A stretch of DNA of 64,000 bases from CAZLYF01 sp964586835 (GCA_964586835.1 CAZPIC010000008.1:1-64000); one strand, 5' to 3'; positions 8,284 to 17,550 are shown, numbered from the stretch's first letter. Notes: a model not told the origin generated them from the sequence alone. Program-made: numbers and translations.

Positions 8284-9324
8284 ATGCAGATGAAAAAAGA
8301 GATTCAATGGGATGCATTGGGCTTCGGATACATAAGGACGGATTTTAGGTATATCTCTTTGTACAAGCAGGGCGAATGGGATCAGGGAGTTTTAAGTGTG
8401 AATGCGGAGATATGTCTTGAAGAGAGTTCTTGCGTGCTTCACTATGCGCAAACATGTTTTGAGGGGTTGAAGGCCTACAGGACTGCTGATGATCGGATCG
8501 TTGTATTTCGACCACACATGAACGCCCACAGAATGGAAGCGACCGCTCAAAGGCTTGAAATCCCTCCTTTTCCAGTCGAACGCTTTGTAGATGCTGTGAT
8601 CCGAACTGTACGGGCTAATGCAGCTTGGGTTCCTCCTTATGCAACGGGTGCCACGCTGTATGTGCGGCCACTTCTTTTTGGAATGGATGCCGTTATAGGG
8701 GTGAAACCTGCAAATGAATATCAATTCCGTATTTTCACTACCCCTGTAGGACCTTATTTCAAGGGCGGGTTCAAGCAGCTTCGGCTACGCATCAGTCAAT
8801 TTGATCGGGCTGCGCCTCGAGGAACAGGCCATATTAAGGCGGGTCTGAACTACGCAATGAGTCTGCATCCTCTTGCAGATGCACGCAGGAAGGGCTATGA
8901 TGAAAACCTCTATTTGGACCCTCTGACACGGGCTTCGGTGGAGGAAACAGGAGGAGCCAATATCCTGTTCGTGAGCCGAGATCATCGAGTCATCACTCCA
9001 AAATCATCAAGCATTCTTCCTTCCATCACGCGTGCCTCACTTTTAACTGTGGCGCAGGAGATGCTTCATCTGGAGGTGGAGGAGAGAGAGGTTTTGTTGA
9101 CCGAGCTGAAGGATTTTTCCGAGTGCGCACTCTGCGGCACGGCTGCGGTCCTCTCGCCGGTGGGAAGTATTGAAGATGAACGCGGGACGTTGGTCTTTTC
9201 AAGCGACAAAGATGAGATGGGCCCGGTTACCAGGCAACTTTACGATACGCTGACCGCGATACAGTTTGGACGCATCTCCGCTCCAGCTGGCTGGGTCATC
9301 CCAGTGGAAAAGAGGGCGGAGTGA
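8284..9324 (+). CDS. ilvE: Branched-chain amino acid aminotransferase
   Basis: A 346-residue fold-type IV PLP enzyme. The pyridoxal-phosphate lysine is Lys185 in GTGHIKAGLNY, and the GYDENLYLDP and VEETGGANILFV segments are typical of BCAT class II. It exchanges amino groups between Leu, Ile or Val and 2-oxoglutarate. The start at 8284 follows GAAGGAGAGAGG; ATG 8290 is an alternative. The frame is open far upstream through the parS site, but that part is not coding. It may be transcribed together with dnaN. The next gene's ribosome site overlaps its stop. Confidence 0.9.
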   Translation: MQMKKEIQWDALGFGYIRTDFRYISLYKQGEWDQGVLSVNAEICLEESSCVLHYAQTCFEGLKAYRTADDRIVVFRPHMNAHRMEATAQRLEIPPFPVERFVDAVIRTVRANAAWVPPYATGATLYVRPLLFGMDAVIGVKPANEYQFRIFTTPVGPYFKGGFKQLRLRISQFDRAAPRGTGHIKAGLNYAMSLHPLADARRKGYDENLYLDPLTRASVEETGGANILFVSRDHRVITPKSSSILPSITRASLLTVAQEMLHLEVEEREVLLTELKDFSECALCGTAAVLSPVGSIEDERGTLVFSSDKDEMGPVTRQLYDTLTAIQFGRISAPAGWVIPVEKRAE

Positions 9325-9338
9325 AGGAGAAAAAGAGG

Positions 9339-9677
9339 ATGAAGAAGGTGCTGTTTTATGCCATGCAAGGGGAAAAAATGTGTTTTCTCCACGTGTTGTT
9401 AAATGCGCAGGATTTGATCCGTGAGGGGTATGAGGTAAAAATTGTACTGGAGGGGCGTGCGGTCTCCCTTCCTGGAATGCTGGTTGAAGAAGGAAATCCC
9501 CTCTTTAGGAAAGCCAGGGAAAATGGCTGGATCGCAGGGGTTTGTCTCGCATGCTCTAAGCAGCTTGGGTCCTACGAGGGAAACAGAGCACTGGGCCTTA
9601 GGATGCTTGACGATATGAGTGGGCATGCGGGCATGCTGCCCTTTATTGAAGAAGATTACAGAGTAGTGGTGATGTAG
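9339..9677 (+). CDS. DsrE-like cytoplasmic protein
   Basis: A 112-residue protein beginning with a beta strand (KVLFYAMQG) and resembling small DsrE/DsrF-fold proteins. It has LNAQDLIREGYEVKIVLEG in the helix-strand unit after the first strand and a GVCLACSKQLG segment with two cysteines. Proteins of this fold carry sulfur or bind nucleotides, but many have no known role, and none is assigned here. The ATG at 9339 is preferred because AAGGAGA (9324-9330) precedes it; GTG 9321 is also in frame and would overlap the ilvE stop. It is likely co-transcribed with ilvE. Confidence 0.6.
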   Translation: MKKVLFYAMQGEKMCFLHVLLNAQDLIREGYEVKIVLEGRAVSLPGMLVEEGNPLFRKARENGWIAGVCLACSKQLGSYEGNRALGLRMLDDMSGHAGMLPFIEEDYRVVVM

Positions 9678-9817
9678 AAGCTTTCGCATGAAGCTTGGAA
9701 GAAAGGATGGAGACTTGTCTTCGGTGTTCAGGCAAGAGGGCAAGCCCAGTGAAAACAACGATCTCTCCAGGGAAAGTAACTGGATTACAATAGAATTGCT
9801 GGATGCATGGTAGAGAA

Positions 9818-9833
9818 TGTTTCACGTGAAACA
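9818..9833. promoter_or_regulatory. parS: parS centromere-like site 2 (ParB/Spo0J binding)
   Basis: A second exact copy of TGTTTCACGTGAAACA, 1,595 bases from the first, in the gap before the PNPOx-like gene. Two identical perfect sites this close are not expected by chance and support an origin-proximal location. Confidence 0.9.
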
Positions 9834-9941
9834 ATCGCGCTGTGCTCAGGACTGACAACACGATCTATCGGGATATTCTTGTCAAAGAGTCAGTTGTCTG
9901 CAAAACTACCTGGGGTCTGATTCTGCGCTAAGGGGTTGTAC

Positions 9942-10418
9942 ATGAGGAGAAAGGATCTGGAAGTTACAGACAGGCAAGCGCTTATAAAGCTCGTTGCCAG
10001 GTGCAGGGTCCTTCGATTGGGCTTGGCGGACGAGAAAGGGATCTACATTGTTCCTGTCAACTTTGGATATGAAGTTAAGGATGATATCCTATGGCTGTTT
10101 TTTCACTCCGCTAAAGAAGGGCGTAAGGCAAGCCTTCTGAAAGACAAGGCTGTCATTGATTTTGAGATGGACTGCGATCATGAGCTTATTCCCTCTTCTT
10201 CGCTCTGTGCCTTTTCGTACCGATATCGATGTGCTATGGGGCAGGGCTGCTTGAAGGAAATCCTTGACTGCAACGAAAAAGCACACGCAATGCGGAGCTT
10301 CATGCTACATCAGACGGCAATGGAGAGCGAGTTTCAAAAAGAGCAGCTCTCTGGCTGCGCTGTCTACAGGATGGAAGTCATTCACTTGACCGGGAAGAGC
10401 AACGGCTATGCTGACTGA
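9942..10418 (+). CDS. Pyridoxamine 5'-phosphate oxidase-like (NimA-type) flavin-binding protein
   Basis: A 158-residue split-barrel protein of the PNPOx/NimA class. It starts with basic residues (MRRKDLEVTD). The segments RLGLADEKGIYIVPVNFGYE and LWLFFHSAKEGRKASLL match the flavin-binding strands of this group, and FEMDCDHELI and YRCAMGQGCL are also family-like. Members bind FMN, FAD or F420 and reduce various small molecules; the substrate is not predicted. The ATG at 9942 follows AAGGGG; TTG 9936 is an alternative. The addA gene begins 40 bases after its stop. Confidence 0.75.
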   Translation: MRRKDLEVTDRQALIKLVARCRVLRLGLADEKGIYIVPVNFGYEVKDDILWLFFHSAKEGRKASLLKDKAVIDFEMDCDHELIPSSSLCAFSYRYRCAMGQGCLKEILDCNEKAHAMRSFMLHQTAMESEFQKEQLSGCAVYRMEVIHLTGKSNGYAD

Positions 10419-10458
10419 CAGCAGGGAGAATTCTTGTTTTGTGCGAGGAGGGCAGCGA

Positions 10459-13400
10459 ATGTCCAGGTGGACAGACGCGCAGGCAGTTGCTATCCAGGCG
10501 CAAGACCGGGATATTCTGGTCAGCGCTGCTGCGGGGTCCGGAAAGACAGCTGTTCTGATTGAGAGGATTCTCTCTCTTCTGCGGGGCGGTGCAAGCCTGG
10601 ACAGGATGATGATTGTCACTTTCACCCGCGCGGCGGCTGCGGAGATGCGCAGCCGTCTGAGCCAGGTGCTGTCCCAAGAAGCGTCGCAAGACAGACACCT
10701 GCAGGGACAGTACCTGGCTGTGGGCCGTGCGGATATCGGCACTCTTCATAGCATCTGTGGAAGGATCCTCAGGCAGTGCTTTCAGGCTGCGGATACAGAT
10801 CCTCTCTCTCGGGTTGGCGATGAGAAGCTGATGAAGACGCTGTTTGATCGCTCTCTTTCGGAAGCATTGGATGCCCTCTACGAATCCTGTGACGAGGACG
10901 ACCGTCAGCTGATTATCCAGTACGAAGCTGAACAGATTGAAGAGATACTTACGCTCCTTTACAGGTTCCTAATGTCACAGGATGATCCCTGGACATGGCT
11001 TAAAGATAGCTTGAGCATCCCTAACGATACGGAAAGCCTTGAGAACCACCCCTGGTTCGGGATTATGCGAAAGGAAGCCCATCTCTTACTTGATGGTGCC
11101 GGGTCGCTTCTGCAGGAGTGCGAACGCCTTGTTTCTCTCCCGGAGGGCCCAATCAGGTACGCACAGAACGTGGCTTCGGACAGGGATATCCTGATGGGCC
11201 TCCTTCGCACCCTCAGAGAAGAAGGTGATCTGACGCGGGCACAAAGACCCTCTTTTTCCGTACTATCAAGAAAAAGAGCGCGGCCAGAAGAAAACGTCGC
11301 TTTGGCAAAGCTCTTTAAGGAATGGAGAAACAGGGCTAAGAAGGCGATGGAAGAAGCTTTTCTGCTGTTGCCTGTTGGAAAAGAGCAGGCGGACAGGGTT
11401 CTGAGAGATCTCTCTTTCACGCTGCCTGCGCATCGTGCACTTGCCAGACTAGCAGTGAATATTCACAAACGCTATGCGACGCTTAAAAACGACAGGCTTC
11501 TCTGGGATTATGATGATCTTGAGCACCTGACGCTCAAAGCGCTTGATCAGCCTGCAATAGCCGCTGCGGTTTCATCGGATATCGATGCTGTCTTTGTAGA
11601 CGAGTATCAGGATATCTCTCGGATTCAGGAAGCGATCATACAGCGTCTCCGCGGTGATGCCAGCCTTTTCATGGTCGGCGATGCAAGACAGAGTATATAC
11701 CGCTTCCGCCTCGCGGATCCTGATCTTTTCATCTCAAAGCAGCTGCGCTTCAGCAAGGAAGGGGAGAGCGTCGGCCATTTGGTCAGACTCAGCGACAACT
11801 TTCGTTCGCAGGGAAACATACTCAAGGCGGTCAACCTCGTCTTTACACATGCAATGCGCGAGAGGGTTACCGAAATAAACTATGCGGCGGACGTTATTTC
11901 CAGCGCGCTGCCGACCGATGCGCAGGAAGCTCCGGTGGAACTGCACCTCATTGACAAAGAAGAGAAGGAGGCCGCCCTGGAGGAGGAAGTCGAAGTTTCC
12001 GGAGAAGAAAAACCGGAGAAGGATTATATCGCGGAAGCGACTCTTATTGCAGAGAGGATGTTGCGTCTGCATGGGCTGCCCGTTGTGAAAAAGGAGGGAA
12101 GCAGGTCGCTTCGTTGGCGCGATATGGTGGTTTTGCTGAGAAGCGCTTCCGGCAGGGCGGGCCATATGGCCAGGGTGCTGCGGGACGCTGGAATCCCTGT
12201 GTACAGCGAAGTGGACGCGCAGTTCTTTGATCTTCCCGAGGTGTCGGATCTGTTGAATATTTTAAGGGTACTTGACAATCCCCGCCAAGATACTGCGCTG
12301 CTGAGTGCGCTTTCCTGTCCTGCGCTGGGCTTCACAGCGGAGGAGCTCGCCCGCATCCGCCTGCGGGGAGGCCATGAAAAGGAACCCTTTCACACAGTGT
12401 TCCAAAGACTTAAGGAGGAGGATGAGCGTATCGATGGGACACTGCGGCAGCTTCAGCGGTGGCGCTTCATGGCGACGCACATGAAGCTGGAGACCTTTGT
12501 CCGCCGACTCGTTCATGAAACAGGTCTCTACGCGAGAGCCGGAGCCCTTCCCGGTGGAGAGTTGCGGAGGGCTAATTTAAGGCTGTTATGCGAGCGGGCA
12601 GCACCGGATCCTTTCCCCAAAACGCTGCAGGACTTTCTCGTGCACGCCACACAAACACGCGGGAAGGAAGAGTCAAGAGCTGCAGCAGCTCTGTCCGAAA
12701 ACGAGGATGTCGTCCGCATCATGACCCTGCATAAGTCAAAGGGGCTTGAGTTCCCAGTGGTTTTTATACCGGGGCTTAGCCAGAGATTTCGCCTGACGGG
12801 TCCCTCAAATCTGCTGCGTTGCGACCCGGAGGCTGGCCTTTCACTGATGCTGAGGGATCCGGAAAGACGGATGACCTATCAGACCTTTGCGGGGCGCGCA
12901 CTAGCTTTGAAAAAAGACCGAGAGATACGCAGTGAAGAAGCGCGGCTGCTATACGTTGGCATGACAAGGGCGCGCGAGAGACTGATCCTCGTGGGAACAG
13001 TGCCTTCGCTCACGGCAGCTTGCACAAAGTGGTCCCTTCCGCGCAGTGAGTATTCGGCTGGAAATGCAGGAAGCATGCTTGACTGGATAGGCCCCTGCCT
13101 TTGGCCTGCTTTTCAAAATCCGACCGGATCTGACTACATTGCTGAAAACGGCAGCGTGTTTCGTACCCTGATACGACAAGTCCGAGAACTCAAACTTCCG
13201 GTGCCTAAGGCGCAGTCTGCAACGATCGGACTCAGTACGCAACAACCCTCGGTGCGGATGTTCCGGCTGATGAAATCGCTTAAAACGGGTCCACCTCTTC
13301 CGCAAAAGACCTCCATTACAGCGCTTGTCACCGGTAGAGTCGGCCTTGAGGAGGAAGAGGAGACGCCTGAAACAAAGCGACGGGCGCTTCGGCTGGATCA

Positions 13401-13974
13401 CAGCCCACCCCCCTTACCTATCCTTGATGCGGCGCGACGTTTGAGTGGTGCTGAGCGCGGCATGGCCACCCACCGTGCGCTGAGCGCAATGAACTTGGCT
13501 ACGCTCAGGGAAGCAGGGAAAGGGCAGCTCCCCACGGCGGTTGCTGCTGAGCTGAGGAATATGCGGAAAAACGGTATCCTCAGCCGGGAAGAAGAAGAAG
13601 CGGTTGACACAGAGGGGCTCGCGTATTTTTTTGCCGGCACTCTGGGTCGCCGGTTGCTTGCCGCCCGTGATCTGCGTAGGGAATGGCCCTTCACGATGCT
13701 GACGGAATCGGGCATGCTGCTTCAGGGCGTGGTCGATAGCTGTTTTATTGAAGAGGGGCGCTGGGTTTTGATTGATTATAAAACGGATCAAGGAAAAATT
13801 GAAAAAATCCTCCCGCGTTACCGTGACCAGCTCAGATGGTATATGCGTGCGCTGCGCGAGATCACCGCGCTGCCAGTCAGCGAAGCTTGGCTGGTGGCCC
13901 TGAAGACGGGCGAAGCGCGACTTGTCACCGAGCCGGGGCCCATCTTTGTGCCCGTGTTTCGACAAGCTGACTGA
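10459..13974 (+). CDS. addA: AddA-type ATP-dependent helicase/nuclease
   Basis: A 1,171-residue UvrD-like helicase. It has a Q motif (WTDAQAVAI), Walker A AAGSGKT at residues 24-30, VDEYQDIS as motif II, and the late motif VRIMTLHKSKGLEFPVVF. A C-terminal RecB-type nuclease domain ends in GVVDSCF, LIDYKTD (about 1104-1110) and DQLRWY, which holds the metal-binding and catalytic residues. AddAB processes double-strand breaks to Chi for RecA loading. The usual partner addB, normally directly upstream, is missing here; the upstream gene is a flavoprotein. The start at 10459 has a strong AGGAGG site; the ATG at 10408 lies inside the preceding gene. Confidence 0.88.
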   Translation: MSRWTDAQAVAIQAQDRDILVSAAAGSGKTAVLIERILSLLRGGASLDRMMIVTFTRAAAAEMRSRLSQVLSQEASQDRHLQGQYLAVGRADIGTLHSICGRILRQCFQAADTDPLSRVGDEKLMKTLFDRSLSEALDALYESCDEDDRQLIIQYEAEQIEEILTLLYRFLMSQDDPWTWLKDSLSIPNDTESLENHPWFGIMRKEAHLLLDGAGSLLQECERLVSLPEGPIRYAQNVASDRDILMGLLRTLREEGDLTRAQRPSFSVLSRKRARPEENVALAKLFKEWRNRAKKAMEEAFLLLPVGKEQADRVLRDLSFTLPAHRALARLAVNIHKRYATLKNDRLLWDYDDLEHLTLKALDQPAIAAAVSSDIDAVFVDEYQDISRIQEAIIQRLRGDASLFMVGDARQSIYRFRLADPDLFISKQLRFSKEGESVGHLVRLSDNFRSQGNILKAVNLVFTHAMRERVTEINYAADVISSALPTDAQEAPVELHLIDKEEKEAALEEEVEVSGEEKPEKDYIAEATLIAERMLRLHGLPVVKKEGSRSLRWRDMVVLLRSASGRAGHMARVLRDAGIPVYSEVDAQFFDLPEVSDLLNILRVLDNPRQDTALLSALSCPALGFTAEELARIRLRGGHEKEPFHTVFQRLKEEDERIDGTLRQLQRWRFMATHMKLETFVRRLVHETGLYARAGALPGGELRRANLRLLCERAAPDPFPKTLQDFLVHATQTRGKEESRAAAALSENEDVVRIMTLHKSKGLEFPVVFIPGLSQRFRLTGPSNLLRCDPEAGLSLMLRDPERRMTYQTFAGRALALKKDREIRSEEARLLYVGMTRARERLILVGTVPSLTAACTKWSLPRSEYSAGNAGSMLDWIGPCLWPAFQNPTGSDYIAENGSVFRTLIRQVRELKLPVPKAQSATIGLSTQQPSVRMFRLMKSLKTGPPLPQKTSITALVTGRVGLEEEEETPETKRRALRLDHSPPPLPILDAARRLSGAERGMATHRALSAMNLATLREAGKGQLPTAVAAELRNMRKNGILSREEEEAVDTEGLAYFFAGTLGRRLLAARDLRREWPFTMLTESGMLLQGVVDSCFIEEGRWVLIDYKTDQGKIEKILPRYRDQLRWYMRALREITALPVSEAWLVALKTGEARLVTEPGPIFVPVFRQAD

Positions 13975-13994
13975 CCCATAGGGCCGAATGGAGT

Positions 13995-15365
13995 TCAGGG
14001 ATTGGCTTTTTGGAACGCCATCAGCGCAAATCCGTGATCGAAGAGTCTACCCATGTCTGTGAAGGTGCGAAAGCGATCGCGACCTCCCAGTACAACGCAA
14101 AGAAGTGTTTTTTCATCGCGCTGGGCAGCCCCTACATAGCAAAAACCGGCGGCCCGCGTATAGCCCTTCTTGATGCCAAAGGCGCCTTCGTAGTACAGGG
14201 AAGATGCAGGATCCAATAACTCAACGGCGTTTCGGATCACAAGGGGCCCCCGCAGGGTCGTCGCCTCCATCCTGTACTCACCGGCAGAAACGATCGTTCG
14301 AAAGCGCTCATCTTTCAGGGCGTATACAGCCAGCTTCGAAAGGTCGGTAGCGCTGGTATAGTGTGCGGCATGGTGGTAGCCGTGCGGGTTTGCAAAACGG
14401 GTGTTCTGCATATCCAGTGCCGCAGCCCTTCGGTTCATCTCCTCAACAAAGGCCTCGATAGAACCCCTGGTGATCTCAGCCACCGCGTTTGCCGCGTCAT
14501 TTCCCGAGCGGATCATCAATGCATACAACAGGTCTCTAAAAGCCATGGTCTCTCCAGGCGTTACAGGAACAAGGGAGGAGTCCTCCGGCACCTCTGCCGC
14601 GCTGGGTGGGATGCGCACTTCCCTTTCAAAAGGAAAACCCGACTCCAACGCGACCAGAAGCGTCATGATTTTTGTTGTGCTGGCAGGATACAGGACGCAG
14701 TTGGCTTCTTTCTCAAAGAGCGTTCTCCCATCCTCCGCGTCTACCAGCACGCAGCTTGGTGCGTAAAGCCAGTCGCCTGTGAGTTCAAGGGGACGGCTGT
14801 CGTCAAACAGCGGCGGCGCCACAATGCCCTGCCCGTCCAGGTCGGAAAAGGCCATGCGAAGGGTGAGGGGGTCAGCTGTGCCGTTTACCTGTATCCCTTG
14901 AACGCCGTTTTGTCTCAGCAGATCCTGAAACAGCGCCACCGCTGCCGCGGTCTTCGGGCCATAGTGTCCATCGGCCACATCATGGAGAAAGCGAAGGTCG
15001 ATCAGCCGTTCCTGAAGAGTGGTGACCCGTGGTCCTGAAGAACCGGTGAAAAGCGTGAAAAGAGGCTCCATGACCGCGTCATCCTGGAGCAATCGAAGCG
15101 TTTCAGGTCCGGCGAGGCCATCTACTTTGACCGCGTGGCCTTGAAGGCGAAGGGTTTTCTGCAGAAGGATGACGCCATCGCGGGTTCTGTTTCCAAAAAT
15201 TCCGTCGGCGGGCCCAATCAGAAAGCCTCCGTCGATGAGTTTACGCTGAAGCTCGATGACCTCATCCCCACGAGAACCCAGGCCAAGGAAAGCCGCAGCG
15301 AATGCACTGCAAAAGACTGCGCAAGCTACGTACGCAGTTACCAGCATACGAAGATAACGCTTCAT
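13995..15365 (-). CDS. dacF: D-alanyl-D-alanine carboxypeptidase with two peptidoglycan-binding repeats
   Basis: A 456-residue exported protein. After a signal peptide (to about residue 25) come two PG_binding_1-type repeats (about 30-95 and 108-172), then an S11 penicillin-binding domain. The active-site motifs are SxxK at Ser229-Lys232 (PASTTK), SGN at 287-289 and a late KKGYT as the KTG equivalent. It should trim the terminal D-Ala from muropeptides and so control cross-linking. DacF/DacB-like enzymes with N-terminal cell-wall-binding modules are common in Clostridia. The start at 15365 follows a GA-rich ribosome site. It is convergent with addA with almost no spacer. Confidence 0.85.
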   Translation of the reverse strand: MKRYLRMLVTAYVACAVFCSAFAAAFLGLGSRGDEVIELQRKLIDGGFLIGPADGIFGNRTRDGVILLQKTLRLQGHAVKVDGLAGPETLRLLQDDAVMEPLFTLFTGSSGPRVTTLQERLIDLRFLHDVADGHYGPKTAAAVALFQDLLRQNGVQGIQVNGTADPLTLRMAFSDLDGQGIVAPPLFDDSRPLELTGDWLYAPSCVLVDAEDGRTLFEKEANCVLYPASTTKIMTLLVALESGFPFEREVRIPPSAAEVPEDSSLVPVTPGETMAFRDLLYALMIRSGNDAANAVAEITRGSIEAFVEEMNRRAAALDMQNTRFANPHGYHHAAHYTSATDLSKLAVYALKDERFRTIVSAGEYRMEATTLRGPLVIRNAVELLDPASSLYYEGAFGIKKGYTRAAGFCYVGAAQRDEKTLLCVVLGGRDRFRTFTDMGRLFDHGFALMAFQKANP

Positions 15366-15406
15366 AGCGACCCCTCTCTTTCCCACCCCTTAATGTTCGT
15401 CTCTTC

Positions 15407-15435
15407 TTGAAATGAACGGGAGACGAGGCTATAAT
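15407..15435 (+). promoter_or_regulatory. Promoter of the CorC-like gene
   Basis: TTGAAA at 15407-15412 and a perfect TATAAT at 15430-15435 are spaced by 17 bases. An inverted repeat CGTCTC/GAGACG (15398-15403 and 15420-15425) brackets the -35 box and could be an operator. Confidence 0.7.
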
Positions 15436-15466
15436 GCACACATAACCGAACCGGGAGCGTGGTGAA

Positions 15467-16804
15467 ATGGGAGAGGATCCAGCGCGGCCGTTGGCCGGGC
15501 AGATCGTTTTCATCCTTGTGTTGTCGGCGATCAATGCCTTTCTCGCTGGCGCGGAGATGGCGTTTGTAGCGCTTAACCCCACCCGGATCCGGGAGATGGC
15601 CGAGGCTGGTGACCGAAAGGCGAAGAGAGTGGAACGGCTGCTTCAGGATGCCGACTCCTTCCTTTCTGTCATCCAGGTAGGCATCACCTTTGCTGGATTC
15701 TTCAACTCAGCTTCTGCCTCCCAGGCATTTGTAGGCCGGCTGTTGCCTGCGCTGGGCGCATTCCCTGCAGCCAAGACGGTCGCTACGGCCATCGTCACTC
15801 TGATCATATCATACTTTACGCTGGTGGTGAGCGAGCTGTACCCCAAGCAGATCGCGCTGCAGGTCCCTGAGCGCTATGCTTGCTGGTCTGCCAGCACGAT
15901 CCTTGCATTACGGGCGGGTTTCAGGCCTTTTGTGTGGCTGCTAAACGTATCCACCGGTCTGCTCAAGCGTCTGACACCCCTTGATTTTTCCCGGAAGGAG
16001 GAAAAACTCACCCGCTCAGAGATGAAGAAACTTCTAAGTAGCAGCCGGACGGATGGCGCGATTGATGCTGAGGAATTCAATATGATGCGCGGCGTGTTGT
16101 CCTTGGATACCCGGCTCGTCCGCGAGATTATGGTGCCCAGGGTGGACACTGAAATGATCGACGTGACGGAGTCGCCGGAGGAAAACCTGGCGACGCTGCT
16201 CTCCCAGCGCCATTCGCGCGTCCCCCTGTACGCAGACAGCAAGGACAACGTAGTAGGGATTGTTCATTTGAAGGACGTCCTTGTCAACTTGGATGCGATG
16301 AAAAGGGGTGAAAAGACGCTGATGGACATTGCCAGACCGCCGCTCCTTATCCCAGACACGTTGTTTACGGATGAACTTCTGGTCAAGTTTCAAGAATCAA
16401 AACAGCATCTGGCGGTGCTGGTCGATGAATTTGGAGGGATGAGCGGCATTGTGACGCTGGAAGACCTCATGGAAGAAATTGTCGGAGAGATACAAGACGA
16501 ATACGATGACGACGCGGAACCCTACAGAAAGCTCGGGGAGGGTCGTTTTCTCCTCCGGGGAAACATGGCGGTCAGCGAAGTAAACAGGGTCTTTGACCTA
16601 CACATCATGACAGAGGATGCGGATACGATCGCGGGCTTTATCACCGAGAGGCTTGGATACATCCCTTCAGGCAATGGGCGTGAAACGGTTGATGGCGGAG
16701 CTTTTTCCCTGACCGTCATGGAAGCAGACACAACGCGCATCATGTCCGTTCTTCTGAGGTTGGGAACGAGGCTGGATAGATCTGAAATGTCGTCTCCACG
16801 TTGA
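15467..16804 (+). CDS. CorC/HlyC-family (CNNM/DUF21) membrane protein with CBS pair
   Basis: A 445-residue protein. The N-terminal DUF21/CNNM membrane domain has about four hydrophobic segments within residues 10-150. It is followed by a tandem CBS domain (about 205-330, containing MVPRVDTEMIDV and VGIVHLKDVL) and a C-terminal CorC_HlyC domain (about 345-435). Such proteins are linked to Mg2+ or Co2+ efflux and homeostasis; old annotations call them hemolysins. It has its own near-consensus promoter at 15407-15435 and no close partner. Confidence 0.85.
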   Translation: MGEDPARPLAGQIVFILVLSAINAFLAGAEMAFVALNPTRIREMAEAGDRKAKRVERLLQDADSFLSVIQVGITFAGFFNSASASQAFVGRLLPALGAFPAAKTVATAIVTLIISYFTLVVSELYPKQIALQVPERYACWSASTILALRAGFRPFVWLLNVSTGLLKRLTPLDFSRKEEKLTRSEMKKLLSSSRTDGAIDAEEFNMMRGVLSLDTRLVREIMVPRVDTEMIDVTESPEENLATLLSQRHSRVPLYADSKDNVVGIVHLKDVLVNLDAMKRGEKTLMDIARPPLLIPDTLFTDELLVKFQESKQHLAVLVDEFGGMSGIVTLEDLMEEIVGEIQDEYDDDAEPYRKLGEGRFLLRGNMAVSEVNRVFDLHIMTEDADTIAGFITERLGYIPSGNGRETVDGGAFSLTVMEADTTRIMSVLLRLGTRLDRSEMSSPR

Positions 16805-17134
16805 GGCGCACCTTGTATCCAGGAAGGCGTCGCATCATCCGATAAAGGCGTTTCTTAAAGGGTGCTGAAGGATCAGGGCTAAAATGGCGCTGTTCACGAT
16901 TCTATGTCGAAGGAGTCCCAAAGCCTGAATCAACACGGTGAGATCAAACGAAGAGATCCTTTTGCTGTCTGATGCAATCAAACAGTGGAAGAAATTGCGA
17001 ACCCACGTTACAAAAAGGGAAATTGCATGCAACACCTGGCGAAAAACAGGATTTATGCATGCAAGGACGGGCAGCTTATCTCGATGATGGGTCCTGGTTG
17101 TTTATGCGTTAGTTCTGATAAGGTTCTCGAAATC
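16805..17134. other. Intergenic region upstream of the V-ATPase promoter, with repeated TGCATGCAA
   Basis: No convincing gene is seen; short open frames in both directions have no ribosome sites. The motif TGCATGCAA occurs at 17024-17032 and 17056-17064, 32 bases apart (about three helical turns), and a partial copy (TTGCATG) overlaps the -35 box at 17135. The repeats could be operators for the ATPase operon. Confidence 0.4.
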
Positions 17135-17163
17135 TTGCATGTGGGCGGACTCTGTGCTATACT
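17135..17163 (+). promoter_or_regulatory. Promoter of the V-type ATPase operon
   Basis: TTGCAT (17135-17140) and TATACT (17158-17163) with 17 bases between them; TGC just before the -10 makes it an extended -10 promoter. The first gene begins about 64 bases downstream. Confidence 0.7.
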
Positions 17164-17226
17164 CTGGCGCGTTTAACAGGCTTGTTGGGCAGGTTGATTC
17201 CTGCCTTTTGAAGGGACGGTGGCGTC

Positions 17227-17550
17227 ATGGCGCTTGATTTGCTTGAGCAGATCCGCAAAGAAGAGGAAAAGGTGGCCCAGCTCCGCGATAGCGCCCAACG
17301 CGATGGGCGCAGGATCCTTCAGGAAGCAGAAACGGACTGTGCGGCGCATAGGCAAGCAGCTGCTGAAAAGAACAGGGAAATCAGGCGCAGGGTTCTTGAG
17401 GAAAAACGCATGGAGGTATCCGCTGCGCTCAGCTTGATGGCTGGAGAGCGGGAATCCGTACGACTTGCGTTGCAAAGTCAAGCGGGGAAAAAACTGGAGG
17501 AAACTGCGCGGATGATAGCGGAGAAGGTTCTGAGCGATGGCGCTGGTTAA
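17227..17550 (+). CDS. ntpF: V-type ATP synthase subunit H/G (peripheral stalk)
   Basis: A 107-residue, almost wholly helical and charged protein (long runs of Glu, Arg, Ala and Gln) with the heptad pattern of the A/V-ATPase stalk subunit that pairs with subunit E. The identification rests on position as first gene of the operon and on its coiled-coil composition, since the family has few fixed residues. Its end overlaps the subunit I start by 14 bases, implying translational coupling. Confidence 0.75.
   Translation: MALDLLEQIRKEEEKVAQLRDSAQRDGRRILQEAETDCAAHRQAAAEKNREIRRRVLEEKRMEVSAALSLMAGERESVRLALQSQAGKKLEETARMIAEKVLSDGAG

Noticed and set aside
16985..17176. 63-codon open frame before the V-ATPase operon
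   Set aside because: It runs over the strong promoter of the ATPase operon and has no ribosome site or family features.
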